From contig OX155978.1 in the NCBI GenBank assembly GCA_944548615.1, positions 7,555,609 through 7,619,608 of the forward strand: a DNA stretch of 64,000 bases, in the 5' to 3' direction. The notes beneath the pieces are model-generated. The model did no database searches. It was given only the letters and a program-made list of their open reading frames with translations, and was not told the DNA's origin. The DNA comes from Micropterix aruncella. Lineage: Eukaryota > Arthropoda > Insecta > Lepidoptera > Micropterigidae. Of the stretch, positions 47,401 to 49,967 are shown piece by piece (the stretch's first letter is position 1; each line of letters starts with the position of its first letter). The translations under genes and the position numbers were made by a program.

Positions 47401-49332
47401 CTTTTAATTTTTCGGATTTTTATATAGCCTATGACACCAATAACGTGGCTTTCTATTGGTAAAAAAAAAATCGAAATCGGTACAGTAGATCCAGAGATTA
47501 CTTCCTACAACGTCACAAACTTTACCTCTTTATAATACTAGTAAAGATAGTACAGATAGACGACACGGTCGCGGTTCCATACCTATGTCGTATTATCCTT
47601 TAACTACTTATGCAGTAAAAGGGAAAAGTATTTCGTTTTAAACACTTTAGACGATAAATTTACTTATTTTGATAATAATTCATAATTGTTGATAATATGA
47701 CCAATAAACATGACCTAACGATTTAAATTATTTTTTTAATTAGAAAAACTACTTTTTGTGACTTAAATATAAAAGTTAGACATATGCTGTCGCTGACTTT
47801 TTTGTAGGCATTATCAAGCTCTACAACTTTTCTCTAGAACTTAATTATACATCTCTCATCGTTAAGGCAGCGTTAGTTAGAAACGTTTACGTTCGACCGT
47901 TTTTTCCGACTTACTTTGGAAATACGACTACCACGAAAAAGTCTTTTCATTTTTCGGATTAATATATAGCCTATGACACAATATTTTGCTTCTTTCACTT
48001 TTTTTTATTATATTTTTCATAATTAGAGTATGGCAACATTCAATCAGCTGATTCTGGGTTTTACTTAGATATGTAGAATTTTTTGGAGCTGTCTCTAAAT
48101 TTTGAGCTGAACTAACATATTTTTAATAAACAGTTCAGTAACAAATCTGAAAGTTTTGATTATTTATGTTTTGGGGGGGGCTTCAGCCCCTTAGCCCCCC
48201 CCCTGGATCCGCCACTGTATGTATGTGTATCTGTATCTATATGAGTACCTAGGTCAGTTAGGCTTCTCCACCCAAGTCAGAAAATAAGTCGTATGCCCAG
48301 ATACAGGCTATATTCGGCCTAGTTGGGTATACGCTGAGCATGGTCATGTGAATGTGGGCCGATGTTTCTTCGCACCACTACTTGGTATGACCATTTTTAT
48401 GTGTTTTATCATTATGTTTAAAATAAATAAATAAATAAATAAAAACTGTTCACCTTCACGCGGCAAAAGTTGGTGATAGTAAAGATCTTGATATCCCCAA
48501 ATAATCAACTTCTTACTAGATAATATATCTATAACTGCAATTTCCCGATCTTAAATTCTATGGCTTTGAAGGAGGAGCGAATGGGTGTTAAGATTTACAC
48601 CCACATGAGGCAAGACAACTGTCCTAAAGCTACCACAGTTAGTCTGGAGTTCACTGCTGCATTATGATGGGCCCGACTTTGGTCGGTGAATTCGATGGCA
48701 GCTCCGTTTGTATTTTATTTATTTTCTATTTATTCCTACTTTAAATATATAGATTGCATTATATTTGAGCTATAACGGTATTTAAAAATATATAAAATGC
48801 AATTTTCCCAATTTAAATATATTTTTAACGTATTCTAGTCGTTAAAGTATGATAAACCGCCAAAACATCTTCATAATTGATGGTGAAATTCTATATTGCG
48901 ACCTGTAGAGTAGCAGATGGCGGTATCGACTACAACGGGCGAACCCGTCACCTCAGGCTGGTATAACAATATAGATCGTTCTTTCAGCAATTTACTGCCA
49001 CTGCGTGGAGCGCTCGCCGCTAAGCATGCAACGTTGCACACTCCAAGAGCGCGATCGTATCCACTACTAGAGCAGTTGCAGATGCGCGGAGCACAGTTGA
49101 TTCGCGAACTTCATGGATACCTAGAGATTGCAACATTTGCAAACATACCTACATTTGTTTTTTTTCTCCAAAATCATGACTATCCTGCATCGAAATTCCT
49201 ATCCTGCGCCATTACTTGAGCGAAAATACAACAAATCAATCGACTCACCACTCTGTTCTTCGCGATTTCGTCGTACGACAGACAGGTCATGATCTTCTCC
49301 ACCATAACAACGGGCAGACCGAGCAACTCCAT
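8103..49332 (-). CDS. FBXO28: F-box only protein 28 homologue, nine exons, 395 aa (gene-level entry)
   Basis: Family knowledge: vertebrate FBXO28 is a nuclear substrate receptor of SCF (SKP1-CUL1-F-box) ubiquitin ligases, with an N-terminal F-box and a long C-terminal coiled coil. Seen here: nine minus-strand exons with GT donors and AG acceptors whose phases all agree, giving 395 residues (the human protein is about 368). Family landmarks appear in order: the F-box start LLGLP...LSYDEIAKNRV, VCKDFDAICQRLLNRGF, QLPRRESERR, CCFIPGK followed by VIDEIEKVL, AHEVLQELRDISSMA, and a charged helical region (LRAYKKLAAAQARQLKEVAL). The start is supported by an in-frame TGA at 49354-49356. The C-terminal exon is low in complexity and is the least conserved part. 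A minus-strand AATAAA at 7802-7807 is a possible poly(A) signal. Most introns are very long because of transposon load. The assignment to FBXO28 is secure; substrates in this organism are unknown. Confidence 0.92.
8420..8821. other. FBXO28 intron 8, no recognised element
   Basis: Intronic sequence between exon 9 and the first type C MITE. No coding or repeat boundary recognised. Confidence 0.4.
8822..9090 (+). mobile_element. TTAA-flanked MITE, terminal type C
   Basis: TTAA-CCCCTCAATCCCCGATTGG at the left, ending GGGGGCCGAGGCCTGAAGGG-TTAA. Near the left end is the palindrome GGCCGATATCGGCC. Copies with the same architecture are at 9910-10168, 12887-13003 (partial) and 26805-27010 (partial, inverted). 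No ORF. Confidence 0.85.
9091..9480. other. AT-rich intron with microsatellites
   Basis: Contains (ATACATAA)-like repeats at about 9180-9235 and an (AAAT)n run at about 9465-9485. Nothing else recognised. Confidence 0.5.
9490..9770 (-). repeat. GC-rich dispersed repeat 1, fragment
   Basis: Inverted copy of the 3' part of the GC-rich repeat seen at 17695-19330, 30900-31560 and 42252-42814: GAGTTGGCCACGAAGATCC, GGGTCAACACCCATCC, CTTCTGGCGCTCCTGGA. It differs sharply in base composition from the surrounding intron. Confidence 0.65.
9835..9884. repeat. 50-bp near-perfect palindrome
   Basis: GGCGGCTACAGCCGTGCGAC on the left is mirrored by the right half ending CGGCTGGAGTCGCC. It sits between a GC-rich repeat fragment and a MITE. 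It could form a hairpin; function unknown. Confidence 0.7.
9910..10168 (+). mobile_element. TTAA-flanked MITE, terminal type C
   Basis: Second near-complete copy: TTAA-CCCCTCAGGCCCCGATTGG to GGGGCCGAGGCCTGAAGGG-TTAA, with GGCCGATATCGGCC near the left end and the same AT-rich middle as the copy at 8822. Confidence 0.88.
10210..11100 (+). pseudogene. LINE 3' fragment: RNase H and C-terminal zinc knuckle (I/R1-like)
   Basis: 10407-10640 reads RNase H block VILRWVSGHAGIEGNEKADK. After a frame break it continues RALTGHCSLNKHIS (about 10770) and CRFCQGAEETPLHFMCECG (10841-10900), a CCHC-type motif, then YTHLGGHYLQPEEV to a stop at about 11023. It is followed by A-rich sequence. The frame changes at least twice, so it is dead. 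RNase H points to the I/R1 group rather than Jockey or CR1. Confidence 0.82.
11101..11470. repeat. Repeat shared with 61330-61480
   Basis: 11310-11400 (GTGTGAAGTTTGTAGCACTC, TTTCAGCGATATTACAACC) is a diverged relative of 61355-61410 (GCGTGAATTTTGTAGCACC, TTTCGGCGACGTTGCAGCC). 11101-11300 shows nothing recognisable. Confidence 0.45.
11474..11605 (+). mobile_element. GGGCCCGATTGCGTTTC-type MITE, truncated
   Basis: Left end GGGCCCGATTGCGTTTCTTC followed by the family interior (GAGCGGAATATGAA, TGTCACTTTT). The best full copy is 51507-51804. The right end is missing here. Confidence 0.65.
11728..11750 (+). CDS. Candidate first exon of a small plus-strand gene
   Basis: ATG in good context (AAAATATGG) encodes MDPSLEQ plus two bases, directly followed by GTACGT. 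Spliced to the acceptor at 14428-14429 it continues in frame to a stop at 14541, a 44-residue product that I do not recognise. The intron would contain FBXO28 exon 8 on the other strand. Support is only start context, splice motifs and phase. Confidence 0.3.
12121..12525 (-). pseudogene. LINE C-terminal fragment
   Basis: A 134-codon open frame on the minus strand. The end (RIEFYVPPRPVRSHRLFHLH, then NASQNAFLYRACHRYN) matches the C-terminal tail pattern of insect RT-encoding LINEs (FYVP...R...LF, then N..RMC..YN). RT catalytic blocks are absent, so this is a 5'-truncated remnant. The assignment rests on pattern only. Confidence 0.5.
12768..12848 (-). CDS. FBXO28: FBXO28 exon 8, coiled-coil region
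   Basis: An 81-nt exon, phase 1 on both sides, between ATTTCAG and GTAAAT. It reads ELKRRIEECDMRYSELTHQA then VAKAIT. Joining exon 7 gives QNM-A-ELKRR, and joining exon 9 gives AIT-G-SNIQPRK, so both junctions are in frame. It is very short and sits alone between large introns. Confidence 0.82.
12887..13003 (+). mobile_element. TTAA-type MITE type C, left part only
   Basis: Begins CCCCTCAGGCCCCGATTGG after TTAT (mutated TTAA) and is identical in layout to the copy at 9910 up to an internal TTAA at 13000-13003, where a CR1 LINE fragment takes over. The right half is absent nearby. Confidence 0.75.
13004..13201 (+). mobile_element. CR1-like LINE fragment (second copy at 37252-37449)
   Basis: Reads SKASTLLELYNSATDSNTSN, DIADIFAKQFNNAYVY, the segment before the RT domain. 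It is the reverse complement of 37252-37449 with very few differences, and at both loci is bounded by TTAA on both sides with a type B MITE adjoining at the same base. Confidence 0.8.
13202..13515 (+). mobile_element. TTAA-flanked MITE, terminal type B, full length
   Basis: TTAA-CCCTTGGAGTAAATGGG at the left and GTATCATACTCAAGGGG-TTAA at the right, 314 bp. Near the right end a unit of about 38 bp containing CCAGATYTGRTCGTATCATA occurs twice. Other copies: 14590 (partial), 20088-20556, 36958-37251, 37450-37763 and the longer 39927-40621. Confidence 0.9.
13516..13695. other. Intronic DNA, nothing recognised
   Basis: Unique-looking intron sequence between a type B MITE and a GGGCCC MITE copy. 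Confidence 0.35.
13696..13956 (+). mobile_element. GGGCCCGATTGCG-type MITE, left end truncated
   Basis: Shares GAACGAGACAGAGCA, TGTCACTTTTTCGCATTAAA and the right terminal repeat ACGAAGAAACGCAATCGGG with the complete copy at 51507-51804. A 67-codon open stretch inside is not conserved. Confidence 0.65.
13962..14228 (+). mobile_element. GGGCCCGATTGCG-type MITE, second adjacent copy
   Basis: Begins with GTTCATGCAAACGAGACAGG and ends with AAGAAACTCAATCGGGCAC. It is diverged from its neighbour at 13696-13956 and lies in the same orientation. Confidence 0.6.
14430..14541 (+). CDS. Candidate terminal exon of a small plus-strand gene
   Basis: After ATCTTACAG the frame reads RPAFITSHAALRLPNFGDLL, then KLVFQLGYGCYTFIDY and TAA at 14539-14541. 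It is not repeated elsewhere in the window and has higher complexity than the AT-rich surroundings. It fits in phase to the exon at 11728-11750. No family recognised. It could instead belong to a gene with other unseen exons, or be chance. Confidence 0.33.
14590..15020 (+). mobile_element. TTAA MITE, type B left end with the long core
   Basis: TTAA-CCCTTGGAGTAAATGGG and the type B interior, then at 14830-15000 continues into the core shared with type A (CAAAAATATTTAGATATTAG, GCTCATGAAAACC), which short type B copies lack. The right end is not recognised. Confidence 0.6.
15376..15482 (+). mobile_element. Possible hAT end (TAGTGATGGGCG)
   Basis: Starts TAGTGATGGGCGAAC, similar to the hAT terminus at 18392 (TAGTGATGGGTGTG). 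The partner end is not found, so the extent is uncertain. Confidence 0.35.
16332..16526 (+). other. Exon-like GC-rich blocks, plus-strand reading (copy at 17242-17436)
   Basis: Two related blocks contain ATGTCGACCGCGGAGATGAC and ATGGCGGAGACGTCTAGAAG, reading MSTAEMTSKRYKNSV and MAETSRRYKKSV. They are related to each other, and each pair lies in the tandem unit. They look like a duplicated first exon, but the opposite strand also has acceptor-like TTTTAG and TTCTAG at the same places. Unassigned. Confidence 0.25.
16597..16675 (-). other. Exon-like block, first of two identical copies (second 17507-17585)
   Basis: GC-rich block between TAAATTTCAG and GAG|GTATCA on the minus strand. One frame reads NLSDAHPDLHHSPPPPDPLL. 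The frame entered from the exon at 19374-19602 instead reads STCRMPTQISTTHRRRP. Neither is a known motif. It does not fit FBXO28 phases as a cassette. Both strands were considered; it could be non-coding. Confidence 0.3.
17695..19330 (+). repeat. GC-rich dispersed repeat 1, split by a hAT element
   Basis: Repeat sequence at 17695-18391 and 19237-19330: CTACAACGGGCGAGCCCGTC, TCTCGATTGGTTCCGAGTTC, GATGGGTGTTGACCCGTGAG (interrupted). The hAT element at 18392-19228 duplicated 8 bp within it. Other copies are at 30900, 42252, 57505 and 63365. No known class. Confidence 0.75.
18392..19228. mobile_element. Non-autonomous hAT element with 8-bp target duplication
   Basis: Ends TAGTGATGGGTGTGATCAC and ATCACGCCCATCACTA, flanked by GTGTTGAC at 18384-18391 and 19229-19236. 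Subterminal repeats include GATCAGTG (several copies near 18690-18730) and three copies of a GAATTT(A/G)GACACTNTTAT motif (18800-18870). No transposase frame. Confidence 0.9.
19374..19602 (-). CDS. Unassigned acidic coding exon within FBXO28 intron 7
   Basis: Minus-strand ATG preceded by TTAG, then 76 codons ending at GAT|GTAAGT, a consensus donor. It reads MASSRRDRILDLVVEQSSSD, an acidic Ser/Glu/Asp-rich stretch, then WDQYIGFGYMSPLYEMYW and SPSGTKGR. It is the only open frame and is clearly GC-rich. It leaves in phase 1, the phase FBXO28 exon 8 accepts (giving GRS-ELKRR), so it could be an alternative first exon of FBXO28; as an internal cassette after exon 7 it would run into a stop. It could also belong to a nested gene or an unrecognised element. 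Confidence 0.5.
19620..20087. other. AT-rich intron
   Basis: AT-rich sequence between the acidic exon and a MITE. Nothing recognised. Confidence 0.4.
20088..20556 (+). mobile_element. TTAA MITE, long type B form, right part
   Basis: Ends GTATCATACTCAAAGGG-TTAA. Internally it shares TTCAAAGACCCGAAATAC and ATACACGATAAATGGTAC with the inverted long copy at 39927-40621, a segment missing from the 314-bp copies. The left end is lost. Confidence 0.7.
20860..21615 (+). pseudogene. R2-group LINE fragment with restriction-like endonuclease
   Basis: Reads NKVLAVIREV, ARANKGSTVSSKPPIQFVR, then ASDWIMEVDSVS, LRPDITLYSLSRKMVLIVEL: the R-P-D-X(12-14)-E signature of the restriction-like endonuclease domain found C-terminally in R2-group LINEs. 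After a stop at 21164-21166 it continues LNKYHDLANAVTRNGFTVHL and ASQILWL. Related copies lie at 27184-28045 and 40950-41830, with short fragments at 43203-43265 and 48446-48720. Confidence 0.75.
21616..22760. other. Long intronic stretch without recognised features
   Basis: AT-rich DNA with no long open frame, no paired ends and no copy elsewhere in the window that I can see. Confidence 0.4.
22761..23180. repeat. 93-bp tandem repeat, about 4.5 units
   Basis: Unit starts at 22761, 22854, 22947, 23040 and 23132, marked by ATTTTAAAATCAAATAGTCT. Each unit carries TTGAAAATATTCAAAAC and TTTTGAAACCATAGAAAA. Units differ at scattered bases, so it is not freshly amplified. Confidence 0.92.
23390..23745. 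other. GC-rich island, origin unknown
   Basis: A sharp GC-rich block in an AT-rich intron with short open frames on both strands (for instance minus strand 23548-23745). No motif recognised and not repeated in this window. It could be part of a retroelement. Confidence 0.35.
24091..25060. mobile_element. Long inverted-repeat (foldback-like) element
   Basis: Arms 24091-24308 and 24845-25060 are inverted copies: the left has TGATAAAAGCAAATCCTTTT, GACCCATGGGTC and TTCAAATATG; the right has the complements in reverse order. The spacer is about 535 bp and AT-rich. Arm divergence is visible but moderate. No transposase. Confidence 0.8.
25366..25590 (+). repeat. tRNA-derived SINE
   Basis: The head (GGCTCGACTCGGTGGCATAG, TGGTCAGGTCGC) resembles an RNA polymerase III A box and CCCGGGTTACAAAT a degenerate B box. 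The tail GGTTGGTTGTAAGAGATT is shared with 40640-40700. It ends in CAAACAAACAAA. It is not a functional tRNA gene because the acceptor stem is not formed. Confidence 0.65.
25654..25741 (-). CDS. FBXO28: FBXO28 exon 7, coiled-coil region
   Basis: An 88-nt exon after CATTTCAG, phase 0 to phase 1. It reads LRAYKKLAAAQARQLKEVAL and then WKADHDQNM. The heptad-like spacing of L, A and V fits a coiled coil. The donor is ATGG|GTATGT. It is followed by a 12.8-kb intron full of repeats. Confidence 0.83.
25930..26095 (+). repeat. Dispersed repeat shared with 60540-60730
   Basis: CGCTTTATCCGATTGAGCTG and AAATTTGGCATGCAGGCATC match 60628-60665 closely. Class unknown. Confidence 0.6.
26427..26674. mobile_element. 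TTAA-flanked MITE, terminal type D
   Basis: TTAA-CCCCTCGAGGCCCGCGG at the left and GTACTCGAGGGG-TTAA at the right, 248 bp. Contains three relatives of CGGGCCGTCTGG / ACGGCCCGTAAG. No other copy in the window. Confidence 0.85.
26805..27010 (-). mobile_element. TTAA MITE type C, inverted and truncated
   Basis: TTAA-CCCTTCAGGCCTCGGCCCC, the inverted type C right end, continuing into the type C AT-rich middle and stopping before the GGCCGATATCGGCC end. Confidence 0.75.
27147..27166. repeat. Poly(G) run
   Basis: About 20 consecutive G. It lies immediately upstream of the R2-type LINE fragment. Length may be unreliable in the assembly. Confidence 0.8.
27184..28045 (+). pseudogene. R2-group LINE fragment with zinc knuckle and damaged endonuclease
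   Basis: Reads LPDPSNLTRWCYSEDSSCRL, CSNTPCTVGHILDGC: the CCHC knuckle that precedes the restriction-like endonuclease in R2-group LINEs, then YRHDKIFAVIREVISL and ARANKG. Frames break at about 27497 and 27640. The RPD region (27618-27640) has lost the acidic partner region. The 3' part ends near 28045. Confidence 0.7.
28047..28780 (+). repeat. CTAGCTGACCCGTGCCCAC-family repeat, near-complete copy
   Basis: Begins CTAGCTGAGCCGTGCCCAC and ends CTCTTTATAATATTAGTATA. The best reference copy here, against which 4618-5339 and the two copies in 46813-47985 can be aligned. Confidence 0.7.
29122..29499 (+). pseudogene. Tc1-type transposase N-terminal fragment and right end
   Basis: 29122-29211 reads DLSDFERGQIVGALLAGASV then TKVAELFNV and a stop, the helix-turn-helix start of Tc1-like transposases. 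Homology continues with stops (AYTKYGKPSSAKRNS). The right terminus CTCCAACCCCTG lies directly before TA at 29499-29500. The DDE domain is deleted. Confidence 0.75.
29572..29794. mobile_element. 223-bp MITE with 8-bp target duplication
   Basis: Termini CATCGATATATAAGG and CCTTATATATCGATG, inverted-repeat arms of about 23 bp with one indel. It is flanked by GATATCCT (29564-29571) and GATGTCCT (29795-29802), one mismatch. Inserted in the CR1 LINE, whose sequence resumes exactly. The 8-bp duplication suggests hAT or P superfamily. Confidence 0.82.
30427..30587 (-). CDS. FBXO28: FBXO28 exon 6, coiled-coil region
   Basis: A 161-nt exon after TTTGACAG, ending AAG|GTAAAT. All three minus-strand frames are open here, so the frame was fixed by phase: exon 5 leaves one base and exon 7 must start in phase 0. 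That frame gives VATDIQNALRAEFSAIKQR and later SVRCDKLARK, charged and helix-compatible, as expected for the start of the coiled coil. Confidence 0.78.
30640..31960 (+). repeat. GC-rich repeat cluster (repeat 2 flanking repeat 1)
   Basis: 30640-30900 matches 58255-58500 (GTGCAGCTTGGGCCATAAGA, CTCAGGCCTC); 30900-31560 is the most complete copy of GC-rich repeat 1 with an open frame at 31073-31423 (MLPSGLTLTPLLPIATRLLQ); 31590-31960 again resembles repeat 2 (TGCCACTCTTGAAACGACC). The frame is partly conserved at 57669 but no domain is known. Confidence 0.65.
31988..33445 (+). mobile_element. CR1-like LINE, 5'-truncated, interrupted by another LINE
   Basis: RT thumb and C-terminal frame 31988-32593: LLTLNAEKCTVLHIGPKN, QKDLGVIVSQDLKWEPHI, EKVQRRATKM, GLTTLEQRQRGDLIETFKIL. 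It resumes at 33118 with NEKLRGHSLKLNRNSF, NRVVDSWNKLPQEVISAISV and a stop at about 33351, with an (AAT)n tail near 33425-33445. An I/R1-like LINE inserted at 32594-33117. Confidence 0.83.
32594..33117 (+). mobile_element. 5'-truncated I/R1-like LINE inserted in the CR1 LINE
   Basis: Flanked by a perfect 15-bp duplication AACCTTAATGCAATG at 32579-32593 and 33118-33132. It carries an open frame to 33027 with LARNLTRLKRDKIRKVIGTM, TGHCPLNKHL and CRGCMEEEETPQHVLMEC (CCHC knuckle), and ends in an (ACTA)n tail (33099-33117). The intact frame suggests a young insertion. Confidence 0.9.
33583..33664 (-). CDS. FBXO28: FBXO28 exon 5
   Basis: An 82-nt exon after a GATTCAG acceptor. It begins ISPALRRKLHEVEVTSAM, which corresponds to the vertebrate segment IVPILKRKLP, and ends in phase 1 before GTAAGC. 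The second half (TASTNLTRAG) is not strongly conserved. Confidence 0.87.
33821..35232 (+). mobile_element. TTAA-flanked element, terminal type G, 1.4 kb
   Basis: TTAA-CCCGGTCGCTCCGTAAC to CGCGAGAGGAGGGG-TTAA. Near the left end, CTCCGTAAC and GGGACCAAA each occur twice. The interior includes the core shared with types A and B (ATTTTTGTATGCAAATAAG, ATTTCAATGCGGTCATTTTA). No transposase frame. The 247-bp element at 36490-36736 has the same ends in the opposite orientation. Confidence 0.85.
36490..36736 (-). mobile_element. Short deletion derivative of terminal type G
   Basis: TTAA-CCCCTCCTCTCGCGAAG to GGGAGTTACCGGG-TTAA, 247 bp. Both ends correspond to the 1.4-kb element at 33821-35232 in reverse, so it looks like an internal deletion product. 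Its removal with one TTAA leaves the LINE frame RPISLTCIACKSMER intact. Confidence 0.88.
36958..37251 (-). mobile_element. TTAA MITE type B, inserted in the CR1 LINE
   Basis: TTAA-CCCGTTGAGTATGAGTC to TTTACTCCAAGGG-TTAA, 294 bp, reverse orientation. It sits at the LINE base where another type B copy sits at 13202. Confidence 0.88.
37450..37763 (-). mobile_element. TTAA MITE type B, abutting the CR1 LINE fragment
   Basis: TTAA-CCCCTTGAGTATGATAC to TTTACTGCAAGGG-TTAA, 314 bp. In sequence it is closer to the 13202-13515 copy than to its neighbour at 36958. Confidence 0.88.
38012..38137 (-). CDS. FBXO28: FBXO28 exon 4
   Basis: Exactly 42 codons, phase 0 on both sides, with a TTTCAG acceptor and a GTAAAT donor. 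It begins VIDEIEKVLLIVE and contains AHEVLQELRDISSMAIEHF, the most diagnostic block of the FBXO28 family. It joins directly to exon 3, giving PGK-VIDEI. Confidence 0.93.
38345..38515. pseudogene. Partial duplicate of FBXO28 exon 3 joined to a tRNA-like SINE head
   Basis: 38345-38420 repeats the 3' part of exon 3 (minus strand MTYNKFIDHGTCCFIPG) with only a few substitutions. The donor is altered (GGGAAGGGTTTT rather than GGAAAGGTATTT). The exon's 5' part is missing; on the plus strand the sequence runs into GGGTTCGATTCCCGGCTGGG, a tRNA T-arm-like B box, and a short A-rich tail near 38505. Probably not spliced, but this is untested. Confidence 0.75.
38516..38631. other. Intronic DNA, nothing recognised
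   Basis: Short stretch between the exon 3 duplicate and the next CR1 LINE fragment. Confidence 0.35.
38632..39513 (+). mobile_element. CR1-like LINE 3' end, 5'-truncated
   Basis: An open frame at 38708-39376 reads VMLHIGKSNPNKQYFLANAQ, LGITITDDLKWEKHI, EKVQRR-like KVQRRATKMPVGLKNRN and GDLIETYKIL. 3' UTR GATCTGGACGTATCAGCAAA and an (ATA)n tail. Same family as 33741-37449; this copy gives the uninterrupted 3' end used for comparison. Confidence 0.82.
39514..39926. other. Intronic DNA with a short GATA repeat
   Basis: 39655-39700 is a TAGATAGATATAGAT microsatellite. Otherwise nothing recognised. Confidence 0.5.
39927..40621 (-). mobile_element. TTAA MITE type B, long form (695 bp)
   Basis: TTAA-CCTGTTGAGTATGATAC to TTTACTCCAAGGG-TTAA. 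It carries about 380 bp not found in the 294-314-bp copies (CTTTCGAACTC to GGTCTTTGAATGTCGCC), inserted between the same flanking sequences. The short copies can be explained as internal deletions of this form. Confidence 0.85.
40634..40765 (+). repeat. SINE tail fragment
   Basis: GGGTTGGTTGTAAGAGATTG and CCCACGCATTGTGAAC match the tail of the SINE at 25366-25590. It lies just beside FBXO28 exon 3. Confidence 0.5.
40776..40896 (-). CDS. FBXO28: FBXO28 exon 3
   Basis: A 121-nt exon entering in phase 2 and leaving in phase 0. It encodes YHPFAKHCDILTSVETRIS and MTYNKFIDHGTCCFIPGK, matching the conserved stretch after the F-box. The donor is AAG|GTATTT. A partial, nearly identical copy of the 3' part of this exon lies in intron 3 at about 38345-38420. 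Confidence 0.92.
40950..41830 (-). pseudogene. R2-group LINE fragment with best-preserved restriction-like endonuclease
   Basis: An open minus-strand frame (41107-41616) reads SSKPPIEFVRDGSKGKKHLT, ASDWILEVDSVSKKY, LRPDITLILSRKVALIVEL: R-P-D with 13 residues before E, as in R2-group endonucleases; then LNKYHDLANVITRNGFTVHL and ICASQILWF. One TAG at about 41621 separates it from upstream YRHDKVLAVIREVISLSVAR. The RT is absent. A run of G lies in the 3' region (41023-41035). Confidence 0.8.
42252..42814. repeat. GC-rich repeat 1 as an inverted pair
   Basis: The left arm (42252-42530) is repeat 1 in reverse; the right arm (42531-42814) is forward. Outer ends GGGAGCTAATGGGCCCTTGC and GCAAGGGCCCATTAGCTCCC are perfect complements, and GGGTCAACACCCATCCGG / CCGGATGGGTGTTGACCC are mirrored further in. 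The middle parts of the two arms come from different portions of the repeat. Confidence 0.85.
43006..43133 (-). CDS. FBXO28: FBXO28 exon 2: second half of the F-box
   Basis: A 128-nt exon after a TTTAG acceptor. It reads VCKDFDAICQRLLNRGF and later TQLPRRESER, and ends in phase 2 before GTTTGC. It completes the F-box and enters the family-specific RRESERR segment, which is finished by exon 3. Intron 1 (about 6.1 kb) holds the Harbinger element and the interrupted LINE. Confidence 0.92.
43203..43560 (+). pseudogene. LINE fragments: R2-type scrap followed by a LINE C-terminal tail
   Basis: 43203-43265 matches the R2-type LINE (AATGATCTCGCAAATGTTGC, CGGAACGGTTTCACTGT). From 43278 the frame reads NYAVPRVNSSFAQRQFNYIA then PKIFNRLDDKIKEI, a LINE C-terminal pattern. 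It is only about 70 nt from FBXO28 exon 2. Confidence 0.6.
44385..44450 (+). pseudogene. First exon of the Harbinger Myb/SANT-like partner gene, rest missing
   Basis: ATG followed by MSDKNMPDQKRKRSANWDDA then EK and GTTTGA. The basic KRKR followed by NWDD resembles the start of a Myb/SANT-like (trihelix) domain, the usual second gene of Harbinger elements. No continuation is found before 44740: the space is occupied by a 22-bp tandem repeat. If this reading is right, the element cannot supply its own partner protein. Confidence 0.5.
44573..44748. repeat. 22-bp tandem repeat, eight units
   Basis: Units such as GTTTAATATGTAACATAATT repeat every 22 bases inside the Harbinger element, ending at the transposase stop codon. 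Units are diverged. Confidence 0.85.
44745..46081 (-). CDS. Harbinger (HARBI1-like) transposase, four exons, 351 aa, apparently intact
   Basis: Exons 46081-45815, 45711-45430, 45339-44952 and 44863-44745, all GT-AG and in phase, giving 351 residues, close to the usual HARBI1 length of about 350. The DDE triad is visible: D154 in GAIDCTHIRI, D230 in RLLGDSGYG, E266 in RNTVERLFGVWKQRF. The N-terminus reads FDPFTELTEEEFRSKYRFTK (DUF-type helix domain); exon 2 has DVHGFSQPTISVIRKR, helix-turn-helix-like. The tail is VNRQIFIRNFF. No stop or frameshift seen. Like family members it would need a Myb-type partner to enter the nucleus and bind DNA. Confidence 0.93.
46743..48217. mobile_element. hAT-type element carrying other repeats
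   Basis: Ends CAGTGGCGGATCCAGGAT and CCTGGATCCGCCACTG, each beside a G- or C-run, flanked by TATGTATG (46735-46742, 48218-48225). The flanks lie in a TATG microsatellite, so the 8-bp duplication is consistent but not unique. The interior holds CTAGCTGACCCG-family repeats at 46813-47550 and 47585-47985 rather than a transposase. Confidence 0.8.
48446..48720 (+). pseudogene. R2-group LINE 3' fragment
   Basis: ACTGTTCACCTTCACGCGGC, TTCTATGGCTTTGAAGGAGG and the 3' region TGATGGGCCCGACTTTGGTC match the 3' parts of the copies at 20860 and 27184. No open frame. Confidence 0.6.
48721..49248. other. FBXO28 intron 1, 5' part
   Basis: 48925-48990 is a fragment of GC-rich repeat 1 (CTACAACGGGCGAACCCGTC). 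48990-49160 is moderately GC-rich without recognised features. Otherwise plain intron. Confidence 0.45.
49249..49332 (-). CDS. FBXO28: FBXO28 exon 1: start codon and first half of the F-box
   Basis: Twenty-eight codons beginning MELLGLPVVMVEKIM and ending CLSYDEIAKNRV, followed by GTGAGT. This is the first part of the F-box, which binds SKP1. The ATG has A at -3 and G at +4. The minus-strand TGA at 49354-49356 is in frame seven codons upstream, so no longer N-terminus is possible without an additional 5' exon. It ends in phase 0. Confidence 0.92.
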
Positions 49333-49967
49333 GATTATCACAGAAAACACCGCTCAAAAAGCTGAAATAATGCGGCCCACACGAGTTTCTATTCTCGGGA
49401 ATGTTATTTCGACTTGGAAAAATAGAGAAAACATCCGGATTGGATGTTTTTTTCGTTGTTTTTATTCGATCGATGATGGATTAAAAATAGAACTACGAAC
49501 TGTCAAATTAGTCTGACAAACAGTGTTGTCAGACTGATTCTGAAGTTTATTATTATAGTAGACGAAAAAAGATCGTATTTTAGCCTCAAACCAGAATGGC
49601 CTTCAGCGCCTAATCATCACCTAAGGCTGTTTCCGTCGATGTGGACTTCGATGTGGATTGTCACCAATTTTCAGGATGTTGTCCATTTTTCTCGTACTAA
49701 CATCACGACACAAATACAAAAAACGCAACCACTTTACAAAAAACAACGTCACAAAAAGAAAATCTTGGTCAGCGGATCAACGTAATTCCATCACAGTATA
49801 ATAACACCGTGCTTCCGGGTGTTATTATACTGTGGTGTAGGTAATCTCCAGTAAAATATGTAGGTACTCATTTGGGAAGCGCGTTTCATTAAAGCGCTTT
49901 CACACGTTGCGGTTTTTACGGGTGTTTTAACCATAAACATTCACATATAACTACTAGACCCCGTGAC
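49333..49967 (-). promoter_or_regulatory. FBXO28: Region upstream of FBXO28, likely 5' UTR and promoter
   Basis: No core promoter motif can be assigned with confidence. 49792-49835 holds a strong hairpin (CACAGTATAATAACACC and GGTGTTATTATACTGTG around a 9-base loop). The gene orientation makes this the expected promoter side, inferred from position only. Confidence 0.35.
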
